Of a stretch of DNA of 64,000 bases, positions 35,997-44,418 are shown one piece after another; positions within the stretch are counted from its first letter, which is position 1; every line of letters starts with the position of its first letter. This DNA is from Rasiella rasia (GTDB lineage Bacteria; Bacteroidota; Bacteroidia; Flavobacteriales; Flavobacteriaceae). A model generated the notes under the pieces. The model had not been told where the DNA came from. It saw nothing but the letters and a program-made list of their open reading frames with translations, and searched no databases. Where the stretch lies: positions 1,751,501 through 1,815,500 of the forward strand of contig NZ_CP049057.1 in the NCBI RefSeq assembly GCF_011044175.1, written 5' to 3'. The position numbers were made by a program, and so were the translations under genes.

Positions 35997-37342
35997 AGTT
36001 CAATTTGATATTGTTTCAGCTTATTGTAGAGTGTTTTCCTGGTAATATTTAATAACCTAGCGGCTTTTGCCTTGTTATTTTGCGCCTCTTCTAAAGCGTT
36101 AATAATAAGTAATCTTTCATTGGTATCTTTAGAAAAATCCTTCTTAGGAGCAGCTTCAGTTTCGAGAATAACTTCACGTGGGATAACATCTATAGGAATA
36201 TAAGACGTGTTTGTTAGTAACACAGCACGCTTGATTACATTTTTAAGCTCTCTCAAATTACCTGGCCAGCTGTATTTTTTAAAGGCAGTTTCAACCATTT
36301 TATCTAAGCCCTTGATCTGCTTGCCCAACGATATATTAGCTTGTTCTAAGAAGAATTCTGTAAAAAGAAATAAATCCTCTTTTCGCTCATGCAATGAGGG
36401 AATATGCACCGAAAATTCATTTAGCCTATGGTATAAATCTTCTCGAAAAGTGCCCAAGTTTACTGCCTTCGTTAAATCTTCATTTGTAGCAGAAATAATC
36501 CGTAAATCTACTTCAATTTCGGCATTGCTACCCACTGGTTTAATTCGTCTCTCCTGTAACGCACGGAGAAGTTGAATTTGATTTTCATAAGAAAGGTTCC
36601 CTACTTCATCTAAAAAAAGAGTCCCTCCATCTGCCGCTTGAAAATGACCTATTTTATCATTAACAGCTCCAGTAAAACTTCCTTTCACATGCCCAAAAAA
36701 TTCACTCGCAGCAATTTCTTTAGGAATAGCCCCACAGTCTACAGCAATAAATGGCTCATTTCGGCGCAGGCTAGTATCGTGAATTGCCTTAGCCGCTACC
36801 TCTTTACCAGTGCCACTTTCTCCCTGAATAAGAACGCACATATTGGTTGGCCCAACGAGGTTAATATATTCGTTAAACTTTTTAGAAACCTCACTAATAC
36901 CCTTTACAAAAGGAACATCAACACTTTGTTTTGTTGCTTTTTTTTCAGTTACCTCGGGTTTATCTCGGTCATCCAGACTGAACATCTCTGATGACTGGTC
37001 TAAAATCATAAGAAGTTCTTCAGGTCTAAAAGGCTTTGAAATATAATCGATTGCACCCTTCTTTATAGCATCGACAGCAGAAGTAACATCTGCATACCCA
37101 GTCATAATAAGCACCTTGGTACCAGGAGCACTTTCTTTACACAACTCTAATAATTCAATGCCATTGGTATCAGGCAATTTTAGATCTGTAATCACAACCT
37201 CGAAGGCCCTATCTGCTATCATCTTTCTTGCCTCTGCACCATTATGCGCGGTAACCACGGTTCTTTGGTTTCGTTCTAGAAAGGTAGCAAGCATAGCTGC
37301 AAAAGCTACATCATCTTCAACTATTAAAATGCGCTGACTCAT
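35993..37342 (-). CDS. Sigma-54-dependent response regulator (NtrC type)
   Basis: 449 residues: receiver (residues 1-120, phospho-acceptor Asp in TDLKLPD at about 53), AAA+ central domain (Walker A GESGTGKE at about residue 175; GSFTGA in place of GAFTGA, the loop that contacts sigma-54; GGTLFLDEVGN) and a C-terminal Fis-type HTH with KAKAARLLNITRKTLYNKLKQY. It activates transcription from RpoN promoters. The likely partner is the convergent hybrid kinase. Targets cannot be told from the window. Confidence 0.95.
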   Translation of the reverse strand: MSQRILIVEDDVAFAAMLATFLERNQRTVVTAHNGAEARKMIADRAFEVVITDLKLPDTNGIELLELCKESAPGTKVLIMTGYADVTSAVDAIKKGAIDYISKPFRPEELLMILDQSSEMFSLDDRDKPEVTEKKATKQSVDVPFVKGISEVSKKFNEYINLVGPTNMCVLIQGESGTGKEVAAKAIHDTSLRRNEPFIAVDCGAIPKEIAASEFFGHVKGSFTGAVNDKIGHFQAADGGTLFLDEVGNLSYENQIQLLRALQERRIKPVGSNAEIEVDLRIISATNEDLTKAVNLGTFREDLYHRLNEFSVHIPSLHERKEDLFLFTEFFLEQANISLGKQIKGLDKMVETAFKKYSWPGNLRELKNVIKRAVLLTNTSYIPIDVIPREVILETEAAPKKDFSKDTNERLLIINALEEAQNNKAKAARLLNITRKTLYNKLKQYQIEL

Positions 37343-37443
37343 ATTTTAGATTCGTATACGTAAAAATAAAGAATATGATGCATTATATAAATGAATACTG
37401 TGATAATTAGTAGGTGATACACAAGAAAAAAAATTGGAGAATT

Positions 37444-37472
37444 ATAAAAAAAGGGTGCCCCTTAGGGCACCC
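37444..37472 (-). terminator. Intrinsic terminator after the small periplasmic protein gene
   Basis: GGGTGCCC (37453-37460) and GGGCACCC (37465-37472) form a perfect 8-bp stem with a four-base loop. On the minus strand the stem ends in seven T. It lies about 35 bp past the stop at 37506. Confidence 0.88.
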
Positions 37473-37505
37473 ACGCGAAGTATTGAATCTAAAAATACCT
37501 GCAGC

Positions 37506-37808
37506 TTACTGCTTTTCAATCCACTCACCCTTACTGTTGGCATGAAGGGTCTGACTTTCGCCAGCCTCAGTGGAAATAACTAGTTTGAATTCACCTTTTT
37601 CAGATTTGTAAGCCTTGCTGATTGTAGCACCCTCAAAATCTTTAGCTACAGCAATTTTTACAGGCTGGGGTAATTCAGAAACTTTAACTTCTACATATTT
37701 CCGAAGCTCCTTTTGGGAAGTGAGGTTTGCTTCAGAGTTGATGATTGGTGTTGCATAAGTAGCCATCATTCCGATAGAAAATATAAATACTATAAGAAAC
37801 TTTTTCAT
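37506..37808 (-). CDS. Small secreted protein, PepSY-like beta fold
   Basis: 100 residues from ATG 37808, which gives a proper signal peptide (MKKFLIVFIFSIGMMATYA); an upstream extension to 37916 has no signal peptide and is rejected. The mature part has a helix (VKVSELPQPVKIAVAKDF) then two or three strands (GEFKLVISTEAGESQTLHANSKGEWIEK), as in PepSY-like or BLIP-like periplasmic proteins. It ends in a strong terminator, so it is transcribed alone. Function is unknown. Confidence 0.7.
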   Translation of the reverse strand: MKKFLIVFIFSIGMMATYATPIINSEANLTSQKELRKYVEVKVSELPQPVKIAVAKDFEGATISKAYKSEKGEFKLVISTEAGESQTLHANSKGEWIEKQ

Positions 37809-38016
37809 AGCTTGGGGTATGCTTATTTGTTTGTTATGAGCGTTGTGACGTTCGGTAAGTATATAGAAACTATCGCGCCATTCTAGCAATACCGCAATAA
37901 AAAACCAACAACACACTGAGAACGTGCTGTGTAGATGTAATTGAGAAAAATTTCGATTATTATAAAGTGTTTCCTCTATGGTACACCTGTGTAAAAAAGA
38001 TACAGTTTATGGTCCT

Positions 38017-38421
38017 TTAATCAAGATTTGGGCGCCTACGGTTTTGTTTCTTCAGCGCAGTTTCCTTTTTATGGCGCAACCTTTTCTCAATAGCAGATTT
38101 TGAGGGTTTTGTTTTTCTTCGTTTCTTTTTAAGAGCTAAACCCGCTTCTAATAACGCTAAAAATCTTTTAGTAACTAAGGTTTTATTTCGATGCTGACTT
38201 CTCGTCTCTCCGCATTGTAAAACTAAAACGTTTGTTGCAGTTAATCTAGACTTCAATTTTTGTTTCAGGCGGTTCTTTTCTTCTTCTGAAAGTCCCTGCG
38301 ACATATCAATATCGAAGTAAAGTGTCACCTTCGTGGAGGTTTTATTGACGTGTTGCCCTCCTGGACCACTGCTTCGGACTGCTTTATAGTCTAATTCGGT
38401 TAAAACTTGGGAAGTATTCAT
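38017..38421 (-). CDS. arfB: Ribosome rescue peptidyl-tRNA hydrolase ArfB (YaeJ)
   Basis: 134-residue class I release-factor-like hydrolase that frees stalled ribosomes. The catalytic GGQ is in RSSGPGGQHVNKT (about residue 20), and the C-terminal basic tail (KKRRKTKPSKSAIEKRLRHKK) is the part that enters the mRNA channel. It has no codon-recognition domain. It starts at the stop of the DUF4301 gene (one-base overlap), last gene of the thiamine-binding/Pnu operon. Confidence 0.93.
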   Translation of the reverse strand: MNTSQVLTELDYKAVRSSGPGGQHVNKTSTKVTLYFDIDMSQGLSEEEKNRLKQKLKSRLTATNVLVLQCGETRSQHRNKTLVTKRFLALLEAGLALKKKRRKTKPSKSAIEKRLRHKKETALKKQNRRRPNLD

Positions 38422-39950
38422 TAGGCGTTAGGTCGATGCTCTTTTTGAAGCAAATCGTTCACCGTTTTTACAGGATTAAAAGTGCTAAGAGGCACCTCAA
38501 CAAAAATACTATTCCATTTTGCCATTGCGCCATTCCATAAGCCTGGTAGTTCAAGTGCTTTTAAATCTTTTCCACCCTGTGATTTTTCAGTTATAAAACC
38601 AGTATTAGGATCTGCGTAGTTGGTAAGGTCAAATTTATTACCTAGATAATCTTTCACCCCGCATACCAAATCTACTGGGTTAAAATGTGTTGCCTCACTA
38701 ACTAAATTGGCTTGATGCTTATCTTCCATATCTATTTGAGCCGTTTCTACAATCTGAAGAGAAGTAACTCCCATATCATTTTTCACCCAAAAAGGACCGC
38801 CTCCAGGAGCCCCTGTATTTTTAACTACACCGCAGACACGTATAGGCCGATGAAGCAATCCTATTAAATGACTTCTATCATTGGGAATATCTTTTATGTT
38901 GAGATCATTCCATAAAAATGATTTTATTTCTGCAATGGCTTCGGGGGTTTCACCTTCATCATTTAAAAGCGATACATAGTGAAAAGCCTGTTCTTGAACT
39001 TGAAGTAACTTTCCTGCTAACATTTTTTTATACTCAGCAGTGTCTGCAACATAGTCTTGAGCAACTACGTTGTCTATATTCTTAATGAAAATAATATCTG
39101 CATCTACTTCATTCAAGTTTTCGAGTAGAGCGCCATGACCCGACGGTCTAAACACTAACTTACCCTTAGCATCGCGAAATGGTTTGTTTTCTGGAGTTAC
39201 AGCAATGGTATCTGTTTCTGGTTTCTGAAATGAATAAGAAACATGAAACTCGGTCTTCATTTTCTTCCCTACTCTTTTTTTAACTGTTTCAAACTCTTCT
39301 TTGAAAAATGGAACATGTGCTTCCGAAAAAGTAAAATGTAAGTACGCATTATTTTTACTTTTTGCATAATGTGCAGCCTCATACAACTGCTCTTCAAATG
39401 CTGTTGTCGCGTATTTAGAATATTTGTGAAATGGGATAAGCCCCTTTGGAAGTTTCCCAAAATTTAAGCCTGATTCTTCTAACATACTTTTCACAAAATA
39501 CTGTAGGCGAACCCCCTTTTTACTTTGCTTATACTCTGGATAGTTCTCTCTAATCTTTTTACGCACATCGTTAACAAATGCAAAGTCCTTAATTGACTTA
39601 GCAAAAATCTCCATTTGCGTATGATTTCCACTTTTAACAAAACGATTGAAGGTTTCAACTTCCGGATTAAAATTTTCTAAAAACTCAAATAAAAACTTAA
39701 ACATTCTGGTAGCAGCGCCAGAAGCGGGAACAAACTTAACAATGGTATTTTTATCCTTTCGTGCTTCGTAATACGCAATTAACTCCTTTTGCGTATCATT
39801 ACCGCACACTTCTATTCCATTACCTGCTGAAGCCGCAGTAATAATCTTTGCGGGCGGAATACCTTTCGCAAAAGTCTCTAATTGCCCTACTACTTGTTTT
39901 AAATTAAGACCGTGAGCTTCAATTTGTATTCTATCTTTTTCAGTTAGCAT
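38421..39950 (-). CDS. DUF4301 family protein
   Basis: 509 residues matching the Bacteroidota DUF4301 family. Visible stretches include FVPASGAATRMFKFLFEF (about residue 75, glycine- and arginine-containing), HVSYSFQKPETD, RPSGHGALLENL (about residue 268), IFIKNIDNV and GVVKNTGAPGGGPFW (about residue 374). These resemble nucleotide-sugar pyrophosphorylase-type motifs, so a nucleotidyltransferase activity is plausible but unproven. It is in an operon with the NadR-like kinase, 3 bp downstream of it. Confidence 0.85.
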   Translation of the reverse strand: MLTEKDRIQIEAHGLNLKQVVGQLETFAKGIPPAKIITAASAGNGIEVCGNDTQKELIAYYEARKDKNTIVKFVPASGAATRMFKFLFEFLENFNPEVETFNRFVKSGNHTQMEIFAKSIKDFAFVNDVRKKIRENYPEYKQSKKGVRLQYFVKSMLEESGLNFGKLPKGLIPFHKYSKYATTAFEEQLYEAAHYAKSKNNAYLHFTFSEAHVPFFKEEFETVKKRVGKKMKTEFHVSYSFQKPETDTIAVTPENKPFRDAKGKLVFRPSGHGALLENLNEVDADIIFIKNIDNVVAQDYVADTAEYKKMLAGKLLQVQEQAFHYVSLLNDEGETPEAIAEIKSFLWNDLNIKDIPNDRSHLIGLLHRPIRVCGVVKNTGAPGGGPFWVKNDMGVTSLQIVETAQIDMEDKHQANLVSEATHFNPVDLVCGVKDYLGNKFDLTNYADPNTGFITEKSQGGKDLKALELPGLWNGAMAKWNSIFVEVPLSTFNPVKTVNDLLQKEHRPNA

Positions 39951-39953
39951 GTA

Positions 39954-40517
39954 TTAAATTCTGAATCGTTTATGAATTTCGGCAGTTGCCTGATGCAGCC
40001 TTTCTTCTTTTGTTCCCTTCAGTACAATGAAAGGTAAATTACGCGCTTTTAAGCTATTTTCAAAACTACGGAATATAGTAGACCTATCTAGAGGTCTGTC
40101 TCTCAAATCATCTTTTTGCCAAGGTATATCTATGCCTGTTAAGAAATAAAGGTCATAAACCATGTTCCCTGTAGCTTCTTTTATTTCTCTGGGGCACCAA
40201 CCGTTGTAGTAATACTCACAATATACTTGCAACTCTAACAAATTTGTATCACAAAACAACATCCCGTTCGCTCGCTTTGTTGCACTATTTTCTGAAGCTA
40301 TTTGGCCTTGGGCAATTGGCAATAGATCGTCTTTAGAAATGGTTTCCATTTCATTATCCCATTTTTCCTGTAAATAAGAACGCATATATTCTGGCACCCA
40401 TTCAGTTTTATAGTGCGCTGCTAATTGCTTTGCCAATGTGGTTTTACCCGTAGATTCTGGTCCAAACATTACAATCTTCAGGCAATTGCCGACTTGTTGT
40501 TTAAGTGTTTTTTCCAT
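39954..40517 (-). CDS. NadR-like P-loop kinase (vitamin nucleoside kinase candidate)
   Basis: 187-residue P-loop ATPase resembling the ribosylnicotinamide kinase half of NadR: Walker A MFGPESTGKTTLAKQL (about residue 17), VPEYMRSYL (about residue 38), FCDTNLLELQVYCEYYY (about residue 91), RDRPLD (about residue 143) and a C-terminal helix. There is no N-terminal nucleotidyltransferase domain. It overlaps the Pnu transporter gene by 40 bp, so the kinase probably traps the imported vitamin. Nicotinamide riboside is the default substrate, but the operon and nearby TPP regulation leave thiamine open. Confidence 0.85.
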   Translation of the reverse strand: MEKTLKQQVGNCLKIVMFGPESTGKTTLAKQLAAHYKTEWVPEYMRSYLQEKWDNEMETISKDDLLPIAQGQIASENSATKRANGMLFCDTNLLELQVYCEYYYNGWCPREIKEATGNMVYDLYFLTGIDIPWQKDDLRDRPLDRSTIFRSFENSLKARNLPFIVLKGTKEERLHQATAEIHKRFRI

Positions 40518-41110
40518 GAGAAATAGCCAAAAATGGCAATAAAAGTTAATACTAAATATAATATACTGCTAAATGTGAGTCCTTTGTAAAAATATAACGG
40601 TACTGTAATAATATCGCCGACTATCCAGTACAACCAATTCTCAATTTTTCTTTTTGCCATTAGCCACATGCCCACAAAAAAGATAGCGGTAGTTAACGTA
40701 TCTAAATAAGCACTCCAGTGGTTAAACTTATCGAACAGAGTGTATACAACCCACACAAACACAAAGGTTGCAAAAAAGATAAGTACCGAATACAGCTTTT
40801 CTTTTTTCGTGGTTCTAGTTATTGGTGTAACGTGTGTATCGTCAACTTTTCGAGTCCAAACATACCAACCGTAAATACTCATGATAAAGTAATACGCATT
40901 TATCATCATATCTCCTAAAAGGCCCCATTTTAATAAAAGGTATACAAATATGGCGGTGCAGATAATCCCTGTTGGAAATACTAGAACATTGTTTTTTTTC
41001 GAGTACCATACAGAAGCAATTGTAAAGACGGCTGCCAAGAGCTCCAATACAATATCCAAGGTTTCATATCCAGCGTATTGACCGAATAAAAAATCAAAAA
41101 TGGGGCTCAT
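40478..41110 (-). CDS. PnuC/PnuT family vitamin transporter
   Basis: 210-residue inner-membrane protein with about seven helices and no ATP-binding motif, the layout of Pnu facilitators that import nicotinamide riboside (PnuC) or thiamine (PnuT). N-terminal MINAYYFIMSIYGWYVW and C-terminal ENWLYWIVGDIITVPLYFYKG are family signatures. The WxxWxxx motif ends in Asp (WLYWIVGD) where E. coli PnuC has Asn. It overlaps the thiamine-binding-type gene by 17 bp and the kinase gene by 40 bp. Substrate is unresolved. Confidence 0.88.
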   Translation of the reverse strand: MSPIFDFLFGQYAGYETLDIVLELLAAVFTIASVWYSKKNNVLVFPTGIICTAIFVYLLLKWGLLGDMMINAYYFIMSIYGWYVWTRKVDDTHVTPITRTTKKEKLYSVLIFFATFVFVWVVYTLFDKFNHWSAYLDTLTTAIFFVGMWLMAKRKIENWLYWIVGDIITVPLYFYKGLTFSSILYLVLTFIAIFGYFSWKKHLNNKSAIA

Positions 41111-41354
41111 AGTTGCTACGGTCAGATTTTACTATTTTTATATAAAGCAAGCCATTATCTATAGCCTCTAACGCTGTCTTCATTTCTTTTTGAAGTACCT
41201 TCATTACAGCATCGTATTCTCCAAAAACTTGTGTGCTTAGCGGATTTTCAAGTACGGTAAGTCCTGAGGATCGCAGTTCTTTTATAAAGTTTATAATCGC
41301 GGGTTCAAAATCGTTTTGAAGAGGTGTTAACGTGAGTTCTACGGAAATATTCAT
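41094..41354 (-). CDS. Thiamine-binding protein, MTH1187/YkoF (DUF77) family
   Basis: 86 residues: SVELTLTPLQND at the N-terminus, a long helix, then LTVLENPLSTQVFGEYDAVMKVLQKEMKTAL and YIKIVKSDRSN. This matches the small ferredoxin-like DUF77 family; YkoF of Bacillus binds thiamine. It is first gene of the five-gene operon with the Pnu transporter and kinase, and this context is why thiamine is considered for the operon. There is no signal peptide, so cytoplasmic. A TATCTTTG box lies upstream. Confidence 0.8.
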   Translation of the reverse strand: MNISVELTLTPLQNDFEPAIINFIKELRSSGLTVLENPLSTQVFGEYDAVMKVLQKEMKTALEAIDNGLLYIKIVKSDRSNYEPHF

Positions 41355-41379
41355 TTCTTTAATTTCTTATTTCTAGCTT

Positions 41380-41387
41380 CAAAGATA
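41380..41387 (-). promoter_or_regulatory. -7 promoter box of the thiamine-binding/Pnu operon
   Basis: Reads TATCTTTG on the minus strand (TAnnTTTG), 25 bases upstream of ATG 41354. No riboswitch fits in the 81 bp between this gene and the next one. Confidence 0.45.
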
Positions 41388-41435
41388 ACAACCCTAATCT
41401 ATGAACAGTTACTTTTCTATTGAAGGTGTTAAATT

Positions 41436-42149
41436 TTATAAATTGCTAGCACTCCGCACCTCAAAATGGGTTCCCATTACCACCATGGTAGCACCGGCTT
41501 TATATGCTATTTGTTTCTGAATTTCTGTCTTAATGCCTCCACCTACTATTAACGGAATGCTTATTTCATTTTTTACCGCACTAATAATTGCTTCGGAAAC
41601 TGGAACTTTTGCACCACTTCCTGCTTCAAGGTACATTAGTTTTGCACCTAACAGTTCACCAGCTTTGGCAATATCAACTATGTGTTGAATATCATCTTGA
41701 GGCAAGGCATTGGTAGCTGTAACCCGTGCTACTGCAGACTTGTTTCCACCGTCAATAAGTATATATCCAGTAGAAATAACTTCTAAGCTGGTATGTCTAA
41801 GTTTAGGAACAGCCTTAATATGTTGGCCTATTAAGTATTCAGGATTTCTACCAGACAACAAGTTTAAAAACAAAATTGCATCTGCTTCTTTACAAATCTG
41901 TGAAACATTTCCTGGGAAGAGCACAATTGGTTTTGCCGTACTAGACTTTAAAGCGGTGACAACAGCCGAGGTTTTCCCGTTTGGCACACTACTACCTCCT
42001 ACGAAGATATGGGTCGTTTCGGCAGGTAATTTCCGCAGAAATTGGGCGGCAGTTGCAACTTCAAAAACATCTGGATCTATCAAAATAGCTAATAAAGTGT
42101 TGCTAGCAGAAACCGCACTGGTAAAAGTTTGATAAACATTTTTACCCAT
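41436..42149 (-). CDS. Geranylgeranylglyceryl/heptaprenylglyceryl phosphate synthase (GGGPS family)
   Basis: TIM-barrel prenyltransferase that joins a polyprenyl diphosphate to glycerol-1-phosphate. Motifs: LAILIDPDV (about residue 20), FVGGSSVP, KPIVLFPGNVSQI (about residue 77), LMYLEAGSGA (about residue 172) and LIVGGGIKTE (about residue 200). Bacteroidota members of this ether-lipid family are known, but the final product is unclear. The start is taken at MGKNVYQTF (42149), overlapping the phosphopantetheinyl transferase end by 8 bp. Confidence 0.9.
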   Translation of the reverse strand: MGKNVYQTFTSAVSASNTLLAILIDPDVFEVATAAQFLRKLPAETTHIFVGGSSVPNGKTSAVVTALKSSTAKPIVLFPGNVSQICKEADAILFLNLLSGRNPEYLIGQHIKAVPKLRHTSLEVISTGYILIDGGNKSAVARVTATNALPQDDIQHIVDIAKAGELLGAKLMYLEAGSGAKVPVSEAIISAVKNEISIPLIVGGGIKTEIQKQIAYKAGATMVVMGTHFEVRSASNL

Positions 42150-42783
42150 CGTCTGTAGAAATAAGTGCGTAGGCACAAGTGAATTCTTCAAACTCTAAAA
42201 ACCAAACACTATAATTTTCCATAACGCCGCTGTACCTAACTTGAGCGGTTGTACTTAAATTCTCTAACCTGAAATCTTCCACAAATATGTTTTGTAAAAA
42301 GCTAACCCCAGGTGTTGCGAAGCTCTTATATAGACTTTCTTTAGCACCCCAAACCATCGTTAATTTTCGAATGATGGCATCGTCATTGGCCAAGGTTCTG
42401 TATTCTTCTAACGGAGTAAATTTATGCGCTATTTTTATAATTTTCGGACGCTGTTTTTCAATATCGATACCCACTTCATAATCACTTACAATAATTGCAG
42501 AAAAAATAAATGAATGTGTAATCGAAATGTGCTTTCCATCTTTTAAGTGAGGCTTTCCGTTTTCGTCATAAAACAAATCGTGATCTGTATATCCCGCTGC
42601 GGCCAACAAATGACGCACACTCATAAAACCCCTTCGATGCAAATCACTTTTCATGCCTTGAACGCGCTGTTCGCAATGTGAAGTAAGTACAATACCTTCT
42701 GAAAGCGCCTCAAAAGATTCTTCAATCTTCCAAATCAGCACCTTAGCTGCATCACATACTGTTATAGTTTTGTAAAGTGGCAT
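42142..42783 (-). CDS. 4'-phosphopantetheinyl transferase family protein
   Basis: 213 residues: the Sfp-type magnesium-binding motif is VGIDIEKQRPKI (about residue 109) and the second motif is VWGAKESLYKSF (about residue 149), with ISITHS upstream. It transfers 4'-phosphopantetheine from CoA to carrier proteins; in this organism it may serve fatty acid ACP or a specialised carrier. It is divergent from ahcY and operonic with the GGGPS gene. Confidence 0.9.
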   Translation of the reverse strand: MPLYKTITVCDAAKVLIWKIEESFEALSEGIVLTSHCEQRVQGMKSDLHRRGFMSVRHLLAAAGYTDHDLFYDENGKPHLKDGKHISITHSFIFSAIIVSDYEVGIDIEKQRPKIIKIAHKFTPLEEYRTLANDDAIIRKLTMVWGAKESLYKSFATPGVSFLQNIFVEDFRLENLSTTAQVRYSGVMENYSVWFLEFEEFTCAYALISTDDG

Positions 42784-42803
42784 ACTTTTTCGCGAATATT
42801 ACG

Positions 42804-42811
42804 TATTTTTG
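42804..42811 (+). promoter_or_regulatory. -7 promoter box of ahcY
   Basis: TATTTTTG at 42804-42811 matches TAnnTTTG, leaving a leader of about 50 nt before ATG 42866. No TTTG is seen at the usual -33 distance. The leader shows no known SAM or SAH aptamer. Confidence 0.45.
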
Positions 42812-42865
42812 CAGTCCGAAAATTGAACGGAAAAGAAAAAACTTAATCTTTCAAATATAATAAAT

Positions 42866-44176
42866 ATGTCAACGAACACAGTGCCTTACACGGCGTTTAA
42901 AGTAAAAGATATTTCGTTAGCGGCTTGGGGTCGTAAAGAAATTGAGCTAGCTGAAGCAGAAATGCCTGGTTTAATGTCTTTGCGCGAAGAGTATAAGAAT
43001 GAGCAACCTTTAAAAGGAGCTCGTATAGCAGGATGTTTACACATGACTATACAAACAGCTGTACTCATTGAAACCTTAATCGCTTTAGGGGCAGAAGTAA
43101 CTTGGAGCTCTTGTAATATCTTTTCTACACAAGATCAAGCAGCTGCAGCAATAGCAGATGCTGGTATTGCAGTATATGCATGGAAAGGAATGAACGAAGA
43201 AGAGTTTGATTGGTGTATCGAGCAAACATTATTCTTTGGAGAAGACCGCAAGCCTTTAAATATGATTTTAGATGATGGAGGTGACCTTACAAATATGGTT
43301 TTGGATAGATATCCAGAGTTAGTAAAGGACATTAAAGGTCTTTCTGAAGAAACTACAACAGGAGTTCACCGTCTCTACGAGCGTATGAATAATGGCACCT
43401 TGCCAATGCCTGCGATTAATGTAAACGACAGTGTAACTAAAAGTAAATTCGACAATAAATACGGCTGTAAAGAAAGTGCTGTAGATGCAGTTAGACGTGC
43501 TACAGATATCATGTTAGCAGGAAAACGCGTTGTTGTTTGTGGCTATGGTGATGTTGGAAAAGGTACAGCAGCTTCGTTTAAAGGAGCTGGTAGTATTGTA
43601 ACCGTTACTGAAATAGATCCTATTTGTGCGCTTCAAGCTGCAATGGATGGTTTTGAAGTAAAAAGACTTGAAACTGTAGTAGGAAATGCAGACATCGTGA
43701 TTACCACAACAGGTAATAAAGACATTGTTCGAGGTGAGCATTTTGAAGCTATGAAAGACAAAACTATTGTGTGTAACATTGGGCACTTCGATAACGAAAT
43801 TGACGTAGCTTGGTTAAACAACAATGCTACCAAAGACGAAATCAAGCCACAAGTTGACAAATACGACTTAAATGGTAAGCACATTATCCTTCTTGCTGAG
43901 GGACGATTAGTAAACTTAGGATGTGCAACAGGACACCCAAGTTTTGTGATGAGTAATTCGTTTACAAACCAGACACTTGCACAAATTGAGCTTTGGAAAA
44001 ACAGCGATGCTTACGAAAACAAAGTTTACATGCTACCTAAGCAACTTGATGAGAAAGTAGCAAAACTACATCTTGAGAAAATTGGTGTAGAGCTAACCGA
44101 GTTGAAAAAATACCAAGCAGACTATATTGGTGTAGAAGTAGAAGGACCGTATAAGCCGGAGTACTACAGATACTAA
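42866..44176 (+). CDS. ahcY: Adenosylhomocysteinase
   Basis: Hydrolyses S-adenosylhomocysteine, clearing the product of methylation. It shows [21 protein letters not shown] (about residues 51-70), the NAD-binding [17 protein letters not shown] (about residues 223-239), [11 protein letters not shown] and the C-terminal [24 protein letters not shown] with PYKPEYYRY. The 436-residue length lacks the insertion seen in some bacterial forms. It is a stand-alone gene with a strong terminator. Confidence 0.97.
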   Translation: MSTNTVPYTAFKVKDISLAAWGRKEIELAEAEMPGLMSLREEYKNEQPLKGARIAGCLHMTIQTAVLIETLIALGAEVTWSSCNIFSTQDQAAAAIADAGIAVYAWKGMNEEEFDWCIEQTLFFGEDRKPLNMILDDGGDLTNMVLDRYPELVKDIKGLSEETTTGVHRLYERMNNGTLPMPAINVNDSVTKSKFDNKYGCKESAVDAVRRATDIMLAGKRVVVCGYGDVGKGTAASFKGAGSIVTVTEIDPICALQAAMDGFEVKRLETVVGNADIVITTTGNKDIVRGEHFEAMKDKTIVCNIGHFDNEIDVAWLNNNATKDEIKPQVDKYDLNGKHIILLAEGRLVNLGCATGHPSFVMSNSFTNQTLAQIELWKNSDAYENKVYMLPKQLDEKVAKLHLEKIGVELTELKKYQADYIGVEVEGPYKPEYYRY

Positions 44177-44230
44177 TTGAAATAGAAACTGAGTCCGAAA
44201 TCAAATATTGAAATTGGACCTACGTACAAC

Positions 44231-44285
44231 AAAACCCTTACAAGGTTCTCAATCAGTTTGAGAATATAATGTGAGGGTTTTTTTT
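44231..44285 (+). terminator. Intrinsic terminator after ahcY
   Basis: AAACCCTTAC (44232-44241) pairs with GTGAGGGTTT (44271-44280), with an inner hairpin TTCTCAA/TTGAGAA, followed by TTTTT. It lies 55 bp after the ahcY stop. Confidence 0.85.
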
Positions 44286-44418
44286 GTATCCAGTAACCAA
44301 AAGATTTTGCACACCATTAATACCACATCTATCAGGGTTACTTCAACAAATATTCCGAAAAAAGGGTGCTGCTGAGATGTACACAGAAATATTGAAGTGA
44401 AAATCTCGTTCGTTACTT

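Noticed and set aside
42784-42865. SAM or SAH riboswitch before ahcY
   Set aside because: The leader after the promoter box is only about 50 bases and shows none of the known aptamer motifs.
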